NCBI GenBank assembly: GCA_902490245.1
Contig: CABUDB010000006.1
Location: 1 to 17,987 of the forward strand
Direction: 5' to 3'
DNA: 17,987 nucleotides
From: an uncultured Collinsella sp.
GTDB lineage: Bacteria > Actinomycetota > Coriobacteriia > Coriobacteriales > Coriobacteriaceae
Shown here: positions 1-8,057 of the stretch, in pieces
Layout: the number at the start of each line of letters is the position of its first letter
Position numbering within the stretch: the stretch's first letter is position 1
Notes under the pieces: generated by a model
The model's database searches: none
The model's input: only the letters and a program-made list of their open reading frames with translations
Told to the model about the DNA's origin: nothing
Translations under genes and position numbers: made by a program

Positions 1-16
1 GCGCAACGCGTTGCGC
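1..16. repeat. Perfect 16-bp palindrome upstream of the FHL locus
   Basis: GCGCAACG followed by CGTTGCGC is identical to its own reverse complement over all 16 bases. It lies about 90 bases ahead of the first gene start. It could be an operator for a dimeric regulator or the remains of a hairpin belonging to an upstream gene. The window starts at its first base, so its full extent is unknown. No T-run follows it, so it does not look like a complete intrinsic terminator. Confidence 0.4.
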
Positions 17-108
17 TGAGTCCTGAGGCTGTTGCAATGAAGATGAGAATCAAGGGGGCAACGTCGGCAGGGTCTCTCCGGCATGGGATTCAGGAGGGAG
101 TGAACAAC

Positions 109-627
109 ATGGGCAATAAACGAGTCGTGGCTGATTCATCACGCTGCATTGGGTGCCAAACCTGTATGGCGGCGTGCATCGAGGCACACGATATTCCCGG
201 CAACATCGCCGCACCTCGCTTGCGCGTAACGCGCACCTACGAGATCTCCGCGCCGGTGGCATGTCACCACTGCGAGGACGCTCCGTGCGCGAAGGCCTGT
301 CCTACGGGCGCCTTGTTCTTTGATCCAAAGAACCATCGTATCGGCGTCAACGAGGACAACTGCATCGGCTGCAAGAGCTGCGTTATGGCATGCCCCTTTG
401 GCGCCGTGAGCGTGGCGACCACGCAGGTCCCCGTCTTGATGGGTGACGTTCGCGTGGGTTCGCAGACTAAGAGCTTCGTGCTCAAGTGCGACCTGTGCGT
501 GGACCGTCCCGGCGGTCCGGCGTGTGCCGAGGCGTGCCCGACCAAGGGCCTCACCCTGGTGGACGAGGAGCGTCTGGCAGAACTGACTGCCGAGCGTGCC
601 CGCGCCACCATCGAAAACGAGGCGTAA
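109..627 (+). CDS. hydN: HydN/HycB-like ferredoxin with four [4Fe-4S] clusters
   Basis: This 172-aa cytoplasmic electron-transfer protein probably carries electrons from the formate dehydrogenase encoded next to it. Four cysteine sets are visible: C13/C16/C19/C23, C52/C55/C60/C64, C85/C88/C91/C95 and C127/C130/C139/C143. This is the arrangement of E. coli HydN (175 aa) and HycB. The ATG at 109 is chosen because AGGAGGGAG lies at 92-100 and family similarity (VVADSSRCIGC) begins just after it. The same frame is open back to base 1, including an ATG at 37, but those extra residues resemble no ferredoxin and lack a good ribosome site. The gene sits 75 bases ahead of fdhF, as HydN is functionally linked to FdhF in enterobacteria. 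It could equally be named as a second HycB; the exact partner is inferred. Confidence 0.88.
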   Translation: MGNKRVVADSSRCIGCQTCMAACIEAHDIPGNIAAPRLRVTRTYEISAPVACHHCEDAPCAKACPTGALFFDPKNHRIGVNEDNCIGCKSCVMACPFGAVSVATTQVPVLMGDVRVGSQTKSFVLKCDLCVDRPGGPACAEACPTKGLTLVDEERLAELTAERARATIENEA

Positions 628-663
628 GTGTTGGGGCGACAGGCCCAATGATTGTCAAATAAG

Positions 664-679
664 TACCGAGTATTCGGTA
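664..679. repeat. Inverted repeat in the hydN-fdhF gap
   Basis: TACCGA (664-669) and TCGGTA (674-679) are perfect 6-bp arms around a 4-base spacer. The repeat lies between the hydN stop and the fdhF ribosome site at 691-697. No T-run follows, so it is not a terminator. It may be an operator or a small mRNA hairpin. The gap also contains TTGGG (631-635) with CCCAA (644-648), a weaker hairpin. Function is unknown. Confidence 0.35.
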
Positions 680-702
680 GCAGAGAAAGGAAGGAGGGTG
701 TC

Positions 703-2925
703 ATGGAGAAGCATAAAGTGATCTGCCCGTACTGCGGCGCCGGTTGCCAGTTTAACCTCCTGGTCCAAAACGGCCAGGTCGTGGGTACCGAACCGCTCAA
801 CGGCATCACCAATCAGGGCGAGCTGTGCCTTAAGGGCATGAGCGGCTACGACTTCATCAACGACACCAAGATCTTGACTCCTCGCGTACTGCACCCGATG
901 ATCCGCCGCACCAAGGGCGCGGATCTTGAGCGCGTAAGCTGGGACGAGGCACTGGATTTCACCGCATCTAAGATGCAGGCCATAATTGACGAATATGGTC
1001 CTAACGCTGTCATGACCACCGGCTCTTCGCGAGGCGGCGGCAATGAGGCGAACTACGTCATGCAGAAGTTTACGCGTGCGTGCATCGGCACCCACAGCGT
1101 GGACAACTGCGCCCGTACTTGACACGGCCCTACTGTCCTCGGTCTGATGGACACGGTTGGTTCAGGTTGCATGTCATGCTCCATCCCCGGTATGGAGGAT
1201 GCGGGCTGCATTTTCCTCTTCGGCTATAACCCTGCCGATTCGCACCCCATCGTCGCAAGGCGTATCGTGCGAGCCAAAGAAAAGGGTTGCAAGATCATCG
1301 TCGCCGACCCGCGCCATATCGAAACCGCGCGTATCGCCGATCTCTACCTTCCGATCAAGAACGGTTGCAACGTTGCGTTCCTCAACGCCTTTGCCAACTG
1401 CTTGGTCAACGATGGCCTCTACGACAAGGAATTCGTCGCCGAGCACACGAACGGCTTTGACGAATGGTGGGAGACCATCAAGAACTACACTCCCGAATCC
1501 GTACAGGACATCACGGGTGTCGAGCCCGCGTTGATCCACCAAGCTGCCGAGATGTACGCCACGGCGAAGCCCTCTGCCATCATTGGCTGGGGTATGGGCG
1601 TATGCCAGCAGAAGCAGAACCTGAAGACGGTGCACACCATCGCCTCCATCGCCTGCGTTGCCGGCCAGATCGGCAAACCCAATTCCGGCCTCGCGCCCGT
1701 GCGTGGCCAGAACAACGTCCAGGGCTCCTGCGATATGGGCATGCTGCCCAACCTGTACCCTGGCTACCAGAAGGTCACCGACCCGGCAGTGCGTGCCAAG
1801 TTTGCCAAGGCTTGGGGCGTGCCCGAGGAAAAGCTCCCGCTCGAGGAGGGCTACAAGCTCACCGACCTGGGCCACCTGGTCGACGAGGGCAAGGTGCACT
1901 GCTTCTACAACTACGGCGAGGACCCGGTGCAGACCGAGCCCGATTCGGCCGGTATGCGCAAGACGCTCTCCGAACTGGATCTGTTCATTTGTCAGGACAT
2001 CTTTATGACACAGACGACCATGCTCGCCGACGTCATCCTGCCCGCTACCTCTTGGGGCGAGCACGAGGGTGTCTTTACTGCATCCGACCGTAGCTTCCAG
2101 CACTTTGACGCGGCCGTTCCGCCCAAGGGCGAGTGCCGCCACGACTGGGAGATCTTCGCGGACCTGTCCACGCGCATGGGCTATCCCATGCACTACGACA
2201 ACACCGAGCAGATCTGGAACGAGTGCATTAGCCTGTGCCCCAACTTTGTGGGCGCGACCTACGAGAAGATGGCTCCCGAGGGCGGCTACGCCCAGTGGCC
2301 CGTCAAGAGCACCGATGTGAACGACCACGGTACGCCCGACATGTTCGCTGGTGGCAAGTTCACCACCAAGGACGGCCGCGCCAACCTGATGGCGCACGAC
2401 TGGGAGGCGCCCTCCGAGCTTCCCGACGATGAGTACCCGCTCATCCTGTGCACCGTCCGCGAGGTCGGCCACTACAGCTGCCGCTCGATGACCGGCAACT
2501 GCAAGACGCTTGCGCTGCTTGCCGACGAGCCCGGCTTTGTCCGCATGAATCCCGCGGACGCCCAGGCGCGCGGCATCAAGAACGGCGACATCGTCTCGAT
2601 TCACAGCCGCCGCGGCCAGGTATACAGCCGCGCCGACGTGAGCGATCGCATCAACAAGGGCACGGTCTATATGACCTACCAGTGGTGGATCGGCAAGTGC
2701 AACGAGCTGACCATGCACAAGGTCGACCCGGTCTCGCACACGCCCGAGGACAAGTTCTCCGCCTGCCAGGTCGACGCCATTGCCGACCAGGTCTGGGCCG
2801 AGGGCGAGGTCGAGCGTCAGTACACCGAGCTCAAGCAGGCTCTGGTGGACGCCGCCGCTCCCCAGGACGTTGAGCCCGGCGCCGCCAAGTTCGACGACGA
2901 GACGCACGTGAACCAAATCGTGTAG
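703..2925 (+). CDS. fdhF: Formate dehydrogenase H, selenocysteine-containing
   Basis: The enzyme oxidises formate to CO2 at a Mo/W bis-MGD site and is the electron input of formate hydrogenlyase. Reading through an in-frame TGA at 1120-1122 as selenocysteine gives 740 aa (E. coli FdhF is 715). The TGA is codon 140, the same position as Sec140 in E. coli, within ARTUHGPTVLGL. His141, the active-site base, follows. The N-terminal [4Fe-4S] ligands are C8, C11, C15 and C42, with K44 after them, as in E. coli. The molybdopterin oxidoreductase domain runs through the middle and the dinucleotide-binding domain covers roughly the last 120-150 residues. The start at 703 has AAGGAGG at 691-697; an upstream TTG at 652 has no comparable site. 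A gene caller that treats TGA as stop would split this into two false genes (about 703-1122 and 1147-2925). The enzyme is cytoplasmic, with no Tat signal. Confidence 0.97.
1120..1153 (+). promoter_or_regulatory. Bacterial SECIS element of fdhF
   Basis: This mRNA hairpin lies directly 3' of the UGA and should recruit SelB to insert selenocysteine. TGTCC (1134-1138) pairs with GGACA (1149-1153). The apical part contains GGTCTG (1141-1146), the same loop core (GGUCU) as in E. coli fdhF. T1139-A1147 and C1140-G1146 can extend the stem, leaving T1148 as a bulge. The distance from UGA to loop, about 20 bases, suits a bacterial SECIS. The fold was worked out by eye. Confidence 0.85.
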
Positions 2926-2946
2926 TCCCGTTTTCGTTGGCTTTTT

Positions 2947-2989
2947 GGGCCGGGCGTCCCGTACGTTCGGGAGCCCGGCCCGTTATTTT
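2947..2989 (+). terminator. Strong hairpin plus T-rich run between fdhF and hyfA
   Basis: GGGCCGGGC (2947-2955) pairs perfectly with GCCCGGCCC (2973-2981). Inside it T2957 pairs with A2972 and CCCG (2958-2961) with CGGG (2968-2971), leaving a bulged G2956 and the loop TACGTT. TTATTTT (2983-2989) follows at once. This has the form of an intrinsic terminator, yet the hyfA ribosome site begins at 2991. It may end or attenuate the hydN-fdhF transcript, or act as a 3' stabilising hairpin after processing. Confidence 0.75.
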
Positions 2990-3003
2990 GAAAGGAAGTG
3001 GGG

Positions 3004-3621
3004 ATGAACCGCTTCATCGACATCAACCCGGAGAGGTGCATCGGCTGCGGAACATGCCAGTCCGCCTGTGCCGACGCCCACCGGATGCAGGGTCTTCAGG
3101 ATACGCCGCGTCTGGCGCTCGTGAAGACCGGCGGTATTTCGGCCGCCCTTGCCTGCCACCATTGCGAGGGTGCCCCCTGCGCCGAGGTTTGCCCGGTGAA
3201 TGCCATCGAGCACGATGGCGATCGCATCCACGTTAAGGAGCAGGAGTGCATCGGGTGCAGGCTTTGCGCCATCGCGTGCCCCTTCGGAGCCATCCATCCC
3301 GATGGCACGTCTATCGCCGGTGTCGCAGGCATGTGCGACCCGACGCCTTCGTATCCTAAGTCCCTGAGCAGCCTGCTTACGTGGGCTCCCGGCCAGTACA
3401 CCTGCGCTGTCAAGTGCGACCTGTGCGTCTTCGATCCGGACGGCCCGCATTGTGTGGCGGCGTGCCCCACCAAGGCGCTGACCGTCATGGGCGGCGCGGC
3501 CGATCGCGAGCTCGACGAGGCCAAGCGCCTGCGCTCGATCGAAAACGGTCCGGCCGTCGACGTTACCGCTGTGGCCCAGGGCCTGTCCGAGAAAGCAGAA
3601 GGGAGCGTAAACAATGGATAG
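3004..3621 (+). CDS. hyfA: Hydrogenase-4 ferredoxin subunit HyfA (HycB family)
   Basis: This is a 205-aa ferredoxin with four [4Fe-4S] clusters that links FdhF to the hydrogenase complex on the cytoplasmic side. The cysteine sets are C12/C15/C18/C22, C51/C54/C59/C63, C82/C85/C88/C92 and C138/C141/C150/C154. MNRF at the N-terminus, GLQDTPRLALVKT and CPVNAI match E. coli HyfA (205 aa) closely, somewhat better than HycB. The ATG at 3004 follows AAAGGA (2991-2996) with 7-base spacing. A GTG at 2998 is in frame but overlaps the ribosome site. The gene begins right after the 2947-2989 hairpin and overlaps hyfB by 8 bases, suggesting translational coupling. It differs from the first ferredoxin by a longer loop (about residues 100-130) between clusters three and four. 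Confidence 0.93.
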   Translation: MNRFIDINPERCIGCGTCQSACADAHRMQGLQDTPRLALVKTGGISAALACHHCEGAPCAEVCPVNAIEHDGDRIHVKEQECIGCRLCAIACPFGAIHPDGTSIAGVAGMCDPTPSYPKSLSSLLTWAPGQYTCAVKCDLCVFDPDGPHCVAACPTKALTVMGGAADRELDEAKRLRSIENGPAVDVTAVAQGLSEKAEGSVNNG

Positions 3622-5632
3622 CATGACGCTGTTTATCGCATCGCTTGCCGTCTCGTGCATCGGTGCGCTCGCCTCGGTTCTGCTGATTAAGGCCGACAAC
3701 GCCGCCAAGACCGCCGGCTGCCTGATCGGCGCCGTCGCGGCCGTGCTGTCGTTCATCGCGGGCCTCGAGGCCGTGCTTGGCGACGTTTCGTCCCTCAACA
3801 CGGTCTTCTTCTTCCCGTTCGCCCGTCTCGAGCTCTTGCTCAACGGCCTTGCGGGCCTGATCGTGGTCCTCATCTCGATTCTCGCCTTTGCGGGCTTCAT
3901 CTACGGTCTGTCCTACTTCGACGAGTACCCGGGCAAGGTCGGGCGCGCCGGCTTCTTTATGAACACCTTCGTCGCCTCGATGATGCTCGTCATCACCGCC
4001 GACAACGTGTTCTGGTTCCTGGTCGCCTTTGAGCTCATGTCCCTTACGAGCTACTTCCTTGTCGTTATCGAGGAGAACAAGAACTCCATTAGGGGCGGTT
4101 GTCTCTACTTCGTCATCGCGCACGTGGGCTTCGTTCTCATCATGGCGAGCTTCCTGCTCATGACCAACGGCGTGGGCGGTTCCTTCAGCTTCAGTGATTT
4201 CCGTACGCATGACTTTGGACCCGCCGTCTCCTCCGCGTGCTTCGTCCTCGCGTTCTTCGGATTTGGCGCGAAGGCCGGTATCATTCCGCTGCACTCCTGG
4301 CTGCCCCAGGCGCACCCCGAGGCGCCGTCCAACGTGTCCGCCCTCATGTCCGGCGGCATGATCAAGATCGGCATCCTGGGAATCCTCAAGGTCGGTCTCG
4401 ACCTGCTCGCGGGTTCGGGCGTCCAGCTCTGGTGGGGCCTCATGGTCCTGGTCTTCGGATCCATCTCGTCGGTCCTGGGTGTCGTCTACGCCCTCCACGA
4501 GCACGACATCAAGCGCCTGCTTGCCTATCACTCCGTCGAGAACATCGGCATCATCTTGCTCGGTGTCGGCGCGTCCATGACGGCGCACGCCCTGGGCAAC
4601 GACGTCATCGCGACGATCGCGCTCATGGCCGCCCTCTACCACACGCTCAACCACGCCATGTTCAAGGGCGAGCTGTTCCTCGGCGCGGGCTCCCTGCTCT
4701 ATGCCACGGGTACGCGCAACATGGAGAAGATGGGCGGTCTGTTCCGCCGCATGCCGGTCACGGCCGTCTGCTTCCTCATCGGTGCCCTTGCCATCTCGGC
4801 CATCCCGCCGCTCAACGGCTTCGTTTCCGAGTGGTTCACCTACCAGTCCCTGTTCAACATCTCGACGCTCTCCGACCCGGTCGTCATGGTGTTCGCCGTC
4901 GCCTCCGCGGCCGCCCTCGCCATCACCGGTGCCCTGGCCGTCACGTGCTTCGTGAAGGCCTACGGCGTCTCGTTCGCGAGCAGCCCTCGTTCCCAGGAGG
5001 CCGCGAACGCCAAGGAGTCCCCGGCTCCGATGTTGTTCTCGCAGATGCTCCTCGCGGCCATCTGCGTGGTACTGGGAATCGGCTCCCCGGTCATCGCCCC
5101 GGTTCTGGGCGACGTCGCCCAGAGCGTGCTTGCCGGCTCCGCCGTCACAGCCACCTCGGGCGTGTCTCTCGTGAACGAGATTTCCGGTGCCGCCACCTCC
5201 ACCCCCGCGATCGCCATCGCGCTCGTGGTCCTCACCGGCCTCGCGTTCGCGTTGAGGTCCTGCCTCGGCGCCAAGGCCCCCGCTAAGAAGACCGACCCTT
5301 GGGCGTGCGGCTACGAGCCCAACGAGCACATGCCCGTCGTCGCCACGAGCTTCGCGTCCGACGTCGAACTCTTCATGGGCCCGCTCTACACCCTGCGCGA
5401 GGTATGCACCAAGATCTGCTGGTCCATCGCGCACGTGTTCCAGAAGCTCACCGGTGTCGCCCAGGGCGTCGAGCCCCTGCCCGACCGTTTCCTGGTCGAT
5501 GCACCGAGCGAGGGTGCCGACAAGCTGGCCGGCCTCGCCTCCAAGATCGAGGGCGGCAACTACTCCGTATACATCTGCTACATCGTCGCGGCGCTCGTGG
5601 TCTTCCTCGTGCTCGCCGTGGTCATGGTCTAG
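3614..5632 (+). CDS. hyfB: Hydrogenase-4 membrane subunit HyfB (antiporter-like)
   Basis: This large integral membrane protein of the NuoL/M/MrpA antiporter family has 672 aa, the same length as E. coli HyfB. It forms part of the membrane arm and probably an ion-translocation channel. Key residues of the family are present: E140 in WFLVAFELMS, K220 in GFGAKAGIIPLHSWLPQAHP and K251 in the following helix. There are about 15-16 hydrophobic segments. A C-terminal stretch, DPWACGYEP near residue 560 followed by a long amphipathic region and a final helix, matches the HyfB/HycC type. The start overlaps hyfA by 8 bases, with GGGAG at 3601-3605. It is the first of three antiporter-like paralogues in this operon. 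Confidence 0.95.
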   Translation: MDSMTLFIASLAVSCIGALASVLLIKADNAAKTAGCLIGAVAAVLSFIAGLEAVLGDVSSLNTVFFFPFARLELLLNGLAGLIVVLISILAFAGFIYGLSYFDEYPGKVGRAGFFMNTFVASMMLVITADNVFWFLVAFELMSLTSYFLVVIEENKNSIRGGCLYFVIAHVGFVLIMASFLLMTNGVGGSFSFSDFRTHDFGPAVSSACFVLAFFGFGAKAGIIPLHSWLPQAHPEAPSNVSALMSGGMIKIGILGILKVGLDLLAGSGVQLWWGLMVLVFGSISSVLGVVYALHEHDIKRLLAYHSVENIGIILLGVGASMTAHALGNDVIATIALMAALYHTLNHAMFKGELFLGAGSLLYATGTRNMEKMGGLFRRMPVTAVCFLIGALAISAIPPLNGFVSEWFTYQSLFNISTLSDPVVMVFAVASAAALAITGALAVTCFVKAYGVSFASSPRSQEAANAKESPAPMLFSQMLLAAICVVLGIGSPVIAPVLGDVAQSVLAGSAVTATSGVSLVNEISGAATSTPAIAIALVVLTGLAFALRSCLGAKAPAKKTDPWACGYEPNEHMPVVATSFASDVELFMGPLYTLREVCTKICWSIAHVFQKLTGVAQGVEPLPDRFLVDAPSEGADKLAGLASKIEGGNYSVYICYIVAALVVFLVLAVVMV

Positions 5633-5649
5633 AGAGGGGAGAGGATATT

Positions 5650-6573
5650 ATGAACATCGTTCTTGCGATGGCGCAGGGCCTCGTGGTCATGCTGGTCGCG
5701 CCCTTCTTCTCCGGCCTCGCCCGTGTGATTCGCGCGAAGATGCACAATCGCCGCGGTCCGTCCATCCTTCAGGATTACCGGGACCTCGCGAAGCTCATGG
5801 CGCGTCCCGAGTCCGTGAGTTCCGACTCGAGCTTCGTGCTGCGCATCATGCCGCCGCTGTTCCTCGCGGTGTCGTTTATGCTCGCCATGGGCCTGCCCAT
5901 GTTCACGCTCCAGAGCCCCATGCCCGTCTTTGGTGACGCCATCACCATCATGTACGCGCTCGCGCTGTCCCGCTTCTTCTTCGCGCTGTCCGGCGTGGAT
6001 TCCTCCAACGCCTACGCGGGCTTCGGCGGTATCCGCGAGCTCCTCATGAGCGTGCTCATCGAGCCGTCCATGCTCATCGCGCTGTTCACCGTCGCCATCG
6101 TGTGCGGCTCCACGGACATTGCGACCATGGGTCAGCACATCGTTACGGGCAACGTCTCGAGCGTCGTCGCCGTTATCCTCGCCGGCGTCGCCTTCGCGGC
6201 CGCCTGTTACATGGAGCTCGGCAAGCTGCCGTTTGATCAGGCCGAAGCCGAGCAGGAGCTCCAGGAGGGCCCGCTCGCCGAGCTCTCCGGCCCGTCCCTG
6301 GCCATGATGAAGCTCGCCATGGGCATGAAGCAGGTCGTGGTCGTCGCTTGGTTCACCTCCATCTTCATCCCCTGGGGAGAGCCCGCGACCATCGGCGTCA
6401 CCGCTCTCGTGGGCGCCGTCGTCTTCCTCGTCAAGTGCCTGGTCGATTTCGTCGTCTGCGGCGTGCTCGAGAACTCCGTTTCCCGTTCGCGCTTCAAGGT
6501 GCTCGGTAACCAGACCTGGGCCGTCGTCGGCATCGCGGTCCTCGCGTTCGTCTTCGTCGTCGTAGGCGTGTAG
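5650..6573 (+). CDS. hyfC: Hydrogenase-4 membrane subunit HyfC (NuoH/HycD-like)
   Basis: This 307-aa membrane protein equals E. coli HycD in length. It is the NuoH-like subunit that anchors the hydrogenase module to the membrane arm. Diagnostic motifs are RRGPSILQDYRDLAKL (about residues 34-49) and the cytoplasmic acidic loop ELGKLPFDQAEAEQELQEGP before LAELSGP (about 190-220). That loop carries glutamates important in NuoH for coupling. About eight hydrophobic helices are visible. The ATG at 5650 follows AGGGGAGAGG (5635-5644), with a 17-base gap after hyfB. The same frame stays open far upstream inside hyfB, but no family similarity exists there. Confidence 0.95.
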   Translation: MNIVLAMAQGLVVMLVAPFFSGLARVIRAKMHNRRGPSILQDYRDLAKLMARPESVSSDSSFVLRIMPPLFLAVSFMLAMGLPMFTLQSPMPVFGDAITIMYALALSRFFFALSGVDSSNAYAGFGGIRELLMSVLIEPSMLIALFTVAIVCGSTDIATMGQHIVTGNVSSVVAVILAGVAFAAACYMELGKLPFDQAEAEQELQEGPLAELSGPSLAMMKLAMGMKQVVVVAWFTSIFIPWGEPATIGVTALVGAVVFLVKCLVDFVVCGVLENSVSRSRFKVLGNQTWAVVGIAVLAFVFVVVGV

Positions 6574-6589
6574 GGAGAAGGGAGAAACT

Positions 6590-8047
6590 ATGTCAATCGA
6601 ATCGAGCTTGTCCCTCTTTGCCATGGTGGCGATCGCCGTCCCCATGCTGGGCTCCCTGCTCATCGTCATGCTGCCGCGTCCCTACGCTAAATGGATCTGC
6701 GCCTTTGCCGGCGGCATCGCCACGGTCGCTTCCGTTGGCTTGGCCGCGACGTTTGCCGGAAACGGCATGAACGCGGTCGATGTAACCTGGGCGAGTATGG
6801 GCCAGACCTTGGTCATGGGCTTCATATTCGACCGGATGAGCACGCTGCTCGCACCCGCGTTCGTCGCTATCGGCCTGCTCGTCGTCATCTATTCGTTCCC
6901 GTACATGAGCGATAAGAATAAGGAGCATCCCGACGCGCCCCGTCGTCGCTTCTACGTGTACTTCTCCACGTTCATCGGCGCCATGGCCGGTCTCGCCTAC
7001 AGCTCCACCATCGTCGGCCAGCTCGTTTTCTTCGAGATCACCGGTGTGTGCTCCTGGGGCCTCATCAGCTACTACATGACGCCCACGGCCAAGAAGGCCG
7101 GTATGAAGGCGCTCATCATCACCCATATCGGCGCTCTGGGACTCTACATCGGCGCGGCCTTCCTGTTCGCCGGAACCGGCACGTTCGCGCTGAGCGCGAT
7201 CTCCCAGCTCGATTCCGGTATGAAGACCGTCGTGCTGCTGCTCATCCTGTTCGCTGCTTGGGCCAAGTCCGCCCAGTTCCCGCTCTACATGTGGCTGCCC
7301 TCCGCAATGGAGGCCCCCACGCCCGTTTCCGCCTACCTTCATGGCGCGTCCATGGTTAAGGTCGGCGTGTGCGTGTTCGCCCGCGCTCTTGCGAGCGCCG
7401 GCGATATCCCCGAGATCGTCGGTTGGGTCGCCATCATCGACGCCGTCGTGACCATGCTCTTCGGCTTCCTCATGTACCTGCCCCAGAAGGATATGAAGCG
7501 CCTGCTCGCCTTCTCGACGATCGCGCAGCTCGCCTACGTGTTCTTTGGCCTGGGCCTCTCCGTGTTCGGAAGCCAGATGGCGTTTAACGGCGCCGTCGAG
7601 CACATCTTCAACCACGCGTTCACCAAGACCCTGTTCTTCCTCATCGCTGGCTCTCTCAGCTTCACGCTGGGAACCCGTATGCTGCCCAAGATCCAGGGCC
7701 TCATGAAGAAGTACCCGGTCACGGGCGTGGGCTTTGCGGTCGCCGCGACCGCTATCGCCGGCGTGCCCCCCATGAGCACGTTCTTTTCCAAGTTCCAGAT
7801 CATTTCCGGTGGCTTCGCGGTTGGTGCTACCAACACGGTCATCTTTGTCCTCGTGTGCGTCATGGTCGTCGAGACCGTCGCCACCTTCGCATGGTTCCTG
7901 CGTTGGATGGGTAAGGTCCTGCCCGGTGAGCCGAGCGAGACCGTGGCCGCCGGCCAGCCCCTTCCGCGCGCCATGGCGTTCGTGTTCGTCGTCCTCATGA
8001 TCATGGTCGTCGTCGCCGGTCCTCTGTCCTCTAGTTGGATGGGTTAG
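6590..8047 (+). CDS. hyfD: Hydrogenase-4 membrane subunit HyfD (antiporter-like)
   Basis: This is the second antiporter-like subunit, 485 aa (E. coli HyfD 479). E149 in VFFEITGVCSW, K226 in FAAWAKSAQFPL and K257 in HGASMVKVGV are the expected channel residues. YMSDKNKEHP, THIGALGLYIGAA and GVPPMSTFFSKF match HyfD along its length. HyfD is found in Hyf-type but not Hyc-type complexes, so its presence identifies this as hydrogenase 4 (FHL-2 type). The start has GGGAGAAGGGAG at 6572-6583 just ahead, with a 16-base gap after hyfC. It has about 14 hydrophobic segments and no signal peptide apart from the first helix. Confidence 0.95.
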   Translation: MSIESSLSLFAMVAIAVPMLGSLLIVMLPRPYAKWICAFAGGIATVASVGLAATFAGNGMNAVDVTWASMGQTLVMGFIFDRMSTLLAPAFVAIGLLVVIYSFPYMSDKNKEHPDAPRRRFYVYFSTFIGAMAGLAYSSTIVGQLVFFEITGVCSWGLISYYMTPTAKKAGMKALIITHIGALGLYIGAAFLFAGTGTFALSAISQLDSGMKTVVLLLILFAAWAKSAQFPLYMWLPSAMEAPTPVSAYLHGASMVKVGVCVFARALASAGDIPEIVGWVAIIDAVVTMLFGFLMYLPQKDMKRLLAFSTIAQLAYVFFGLGLSVFGSQMAFNGAVEHIFNHAFTKTLFFLIAGSLSFTLGTRMLPKIQGLMKKYPVTGVGFAVAATAIAGVPPMSTFFSKFQIISGGFAVGATNTVIFVLVCVMVVETVATFAWFLRWMGKVLPGEPSETVAAGQPLPRAMAFVFVVLMIMVVVAGPLSSSWMG

Positions 8048-8057
8048 GAGGTAGGAC

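Noticed and set aside
20..36. A sigma-54 type promoter near TGAGGCTGTTGCA, as would fit FhlA control
   Set aside because: The spacing between GG and GC elements is 5 rather than 10 bases, and no activator gene or activator site is seen.
652..702. TTG at 652 as the fdhF start
   Set aside because: The ATG at 703 has AAGGAGG upstream and puts the Fe-S cysteines at the standard residue numbers; nothing similar supports 652.
1120..1122. TGA inside fdhF as a nonsense mutation splitting the gene
   Set aside because: Position matches Sec140, the flanking residues match the Sec site, and a SECIS hairpin follows.
1174..2916. Long antisense reading frame (580 codons) opposite fdhF, and similar antisense frames of 300-670 codons opposite hyfB, hyfF, hyfG and others
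   Set aside because: They mirror strongly biased GC-rich codons of the sense genes, have no ribosome sites or family motifs, and the sense genes are clear homologues.
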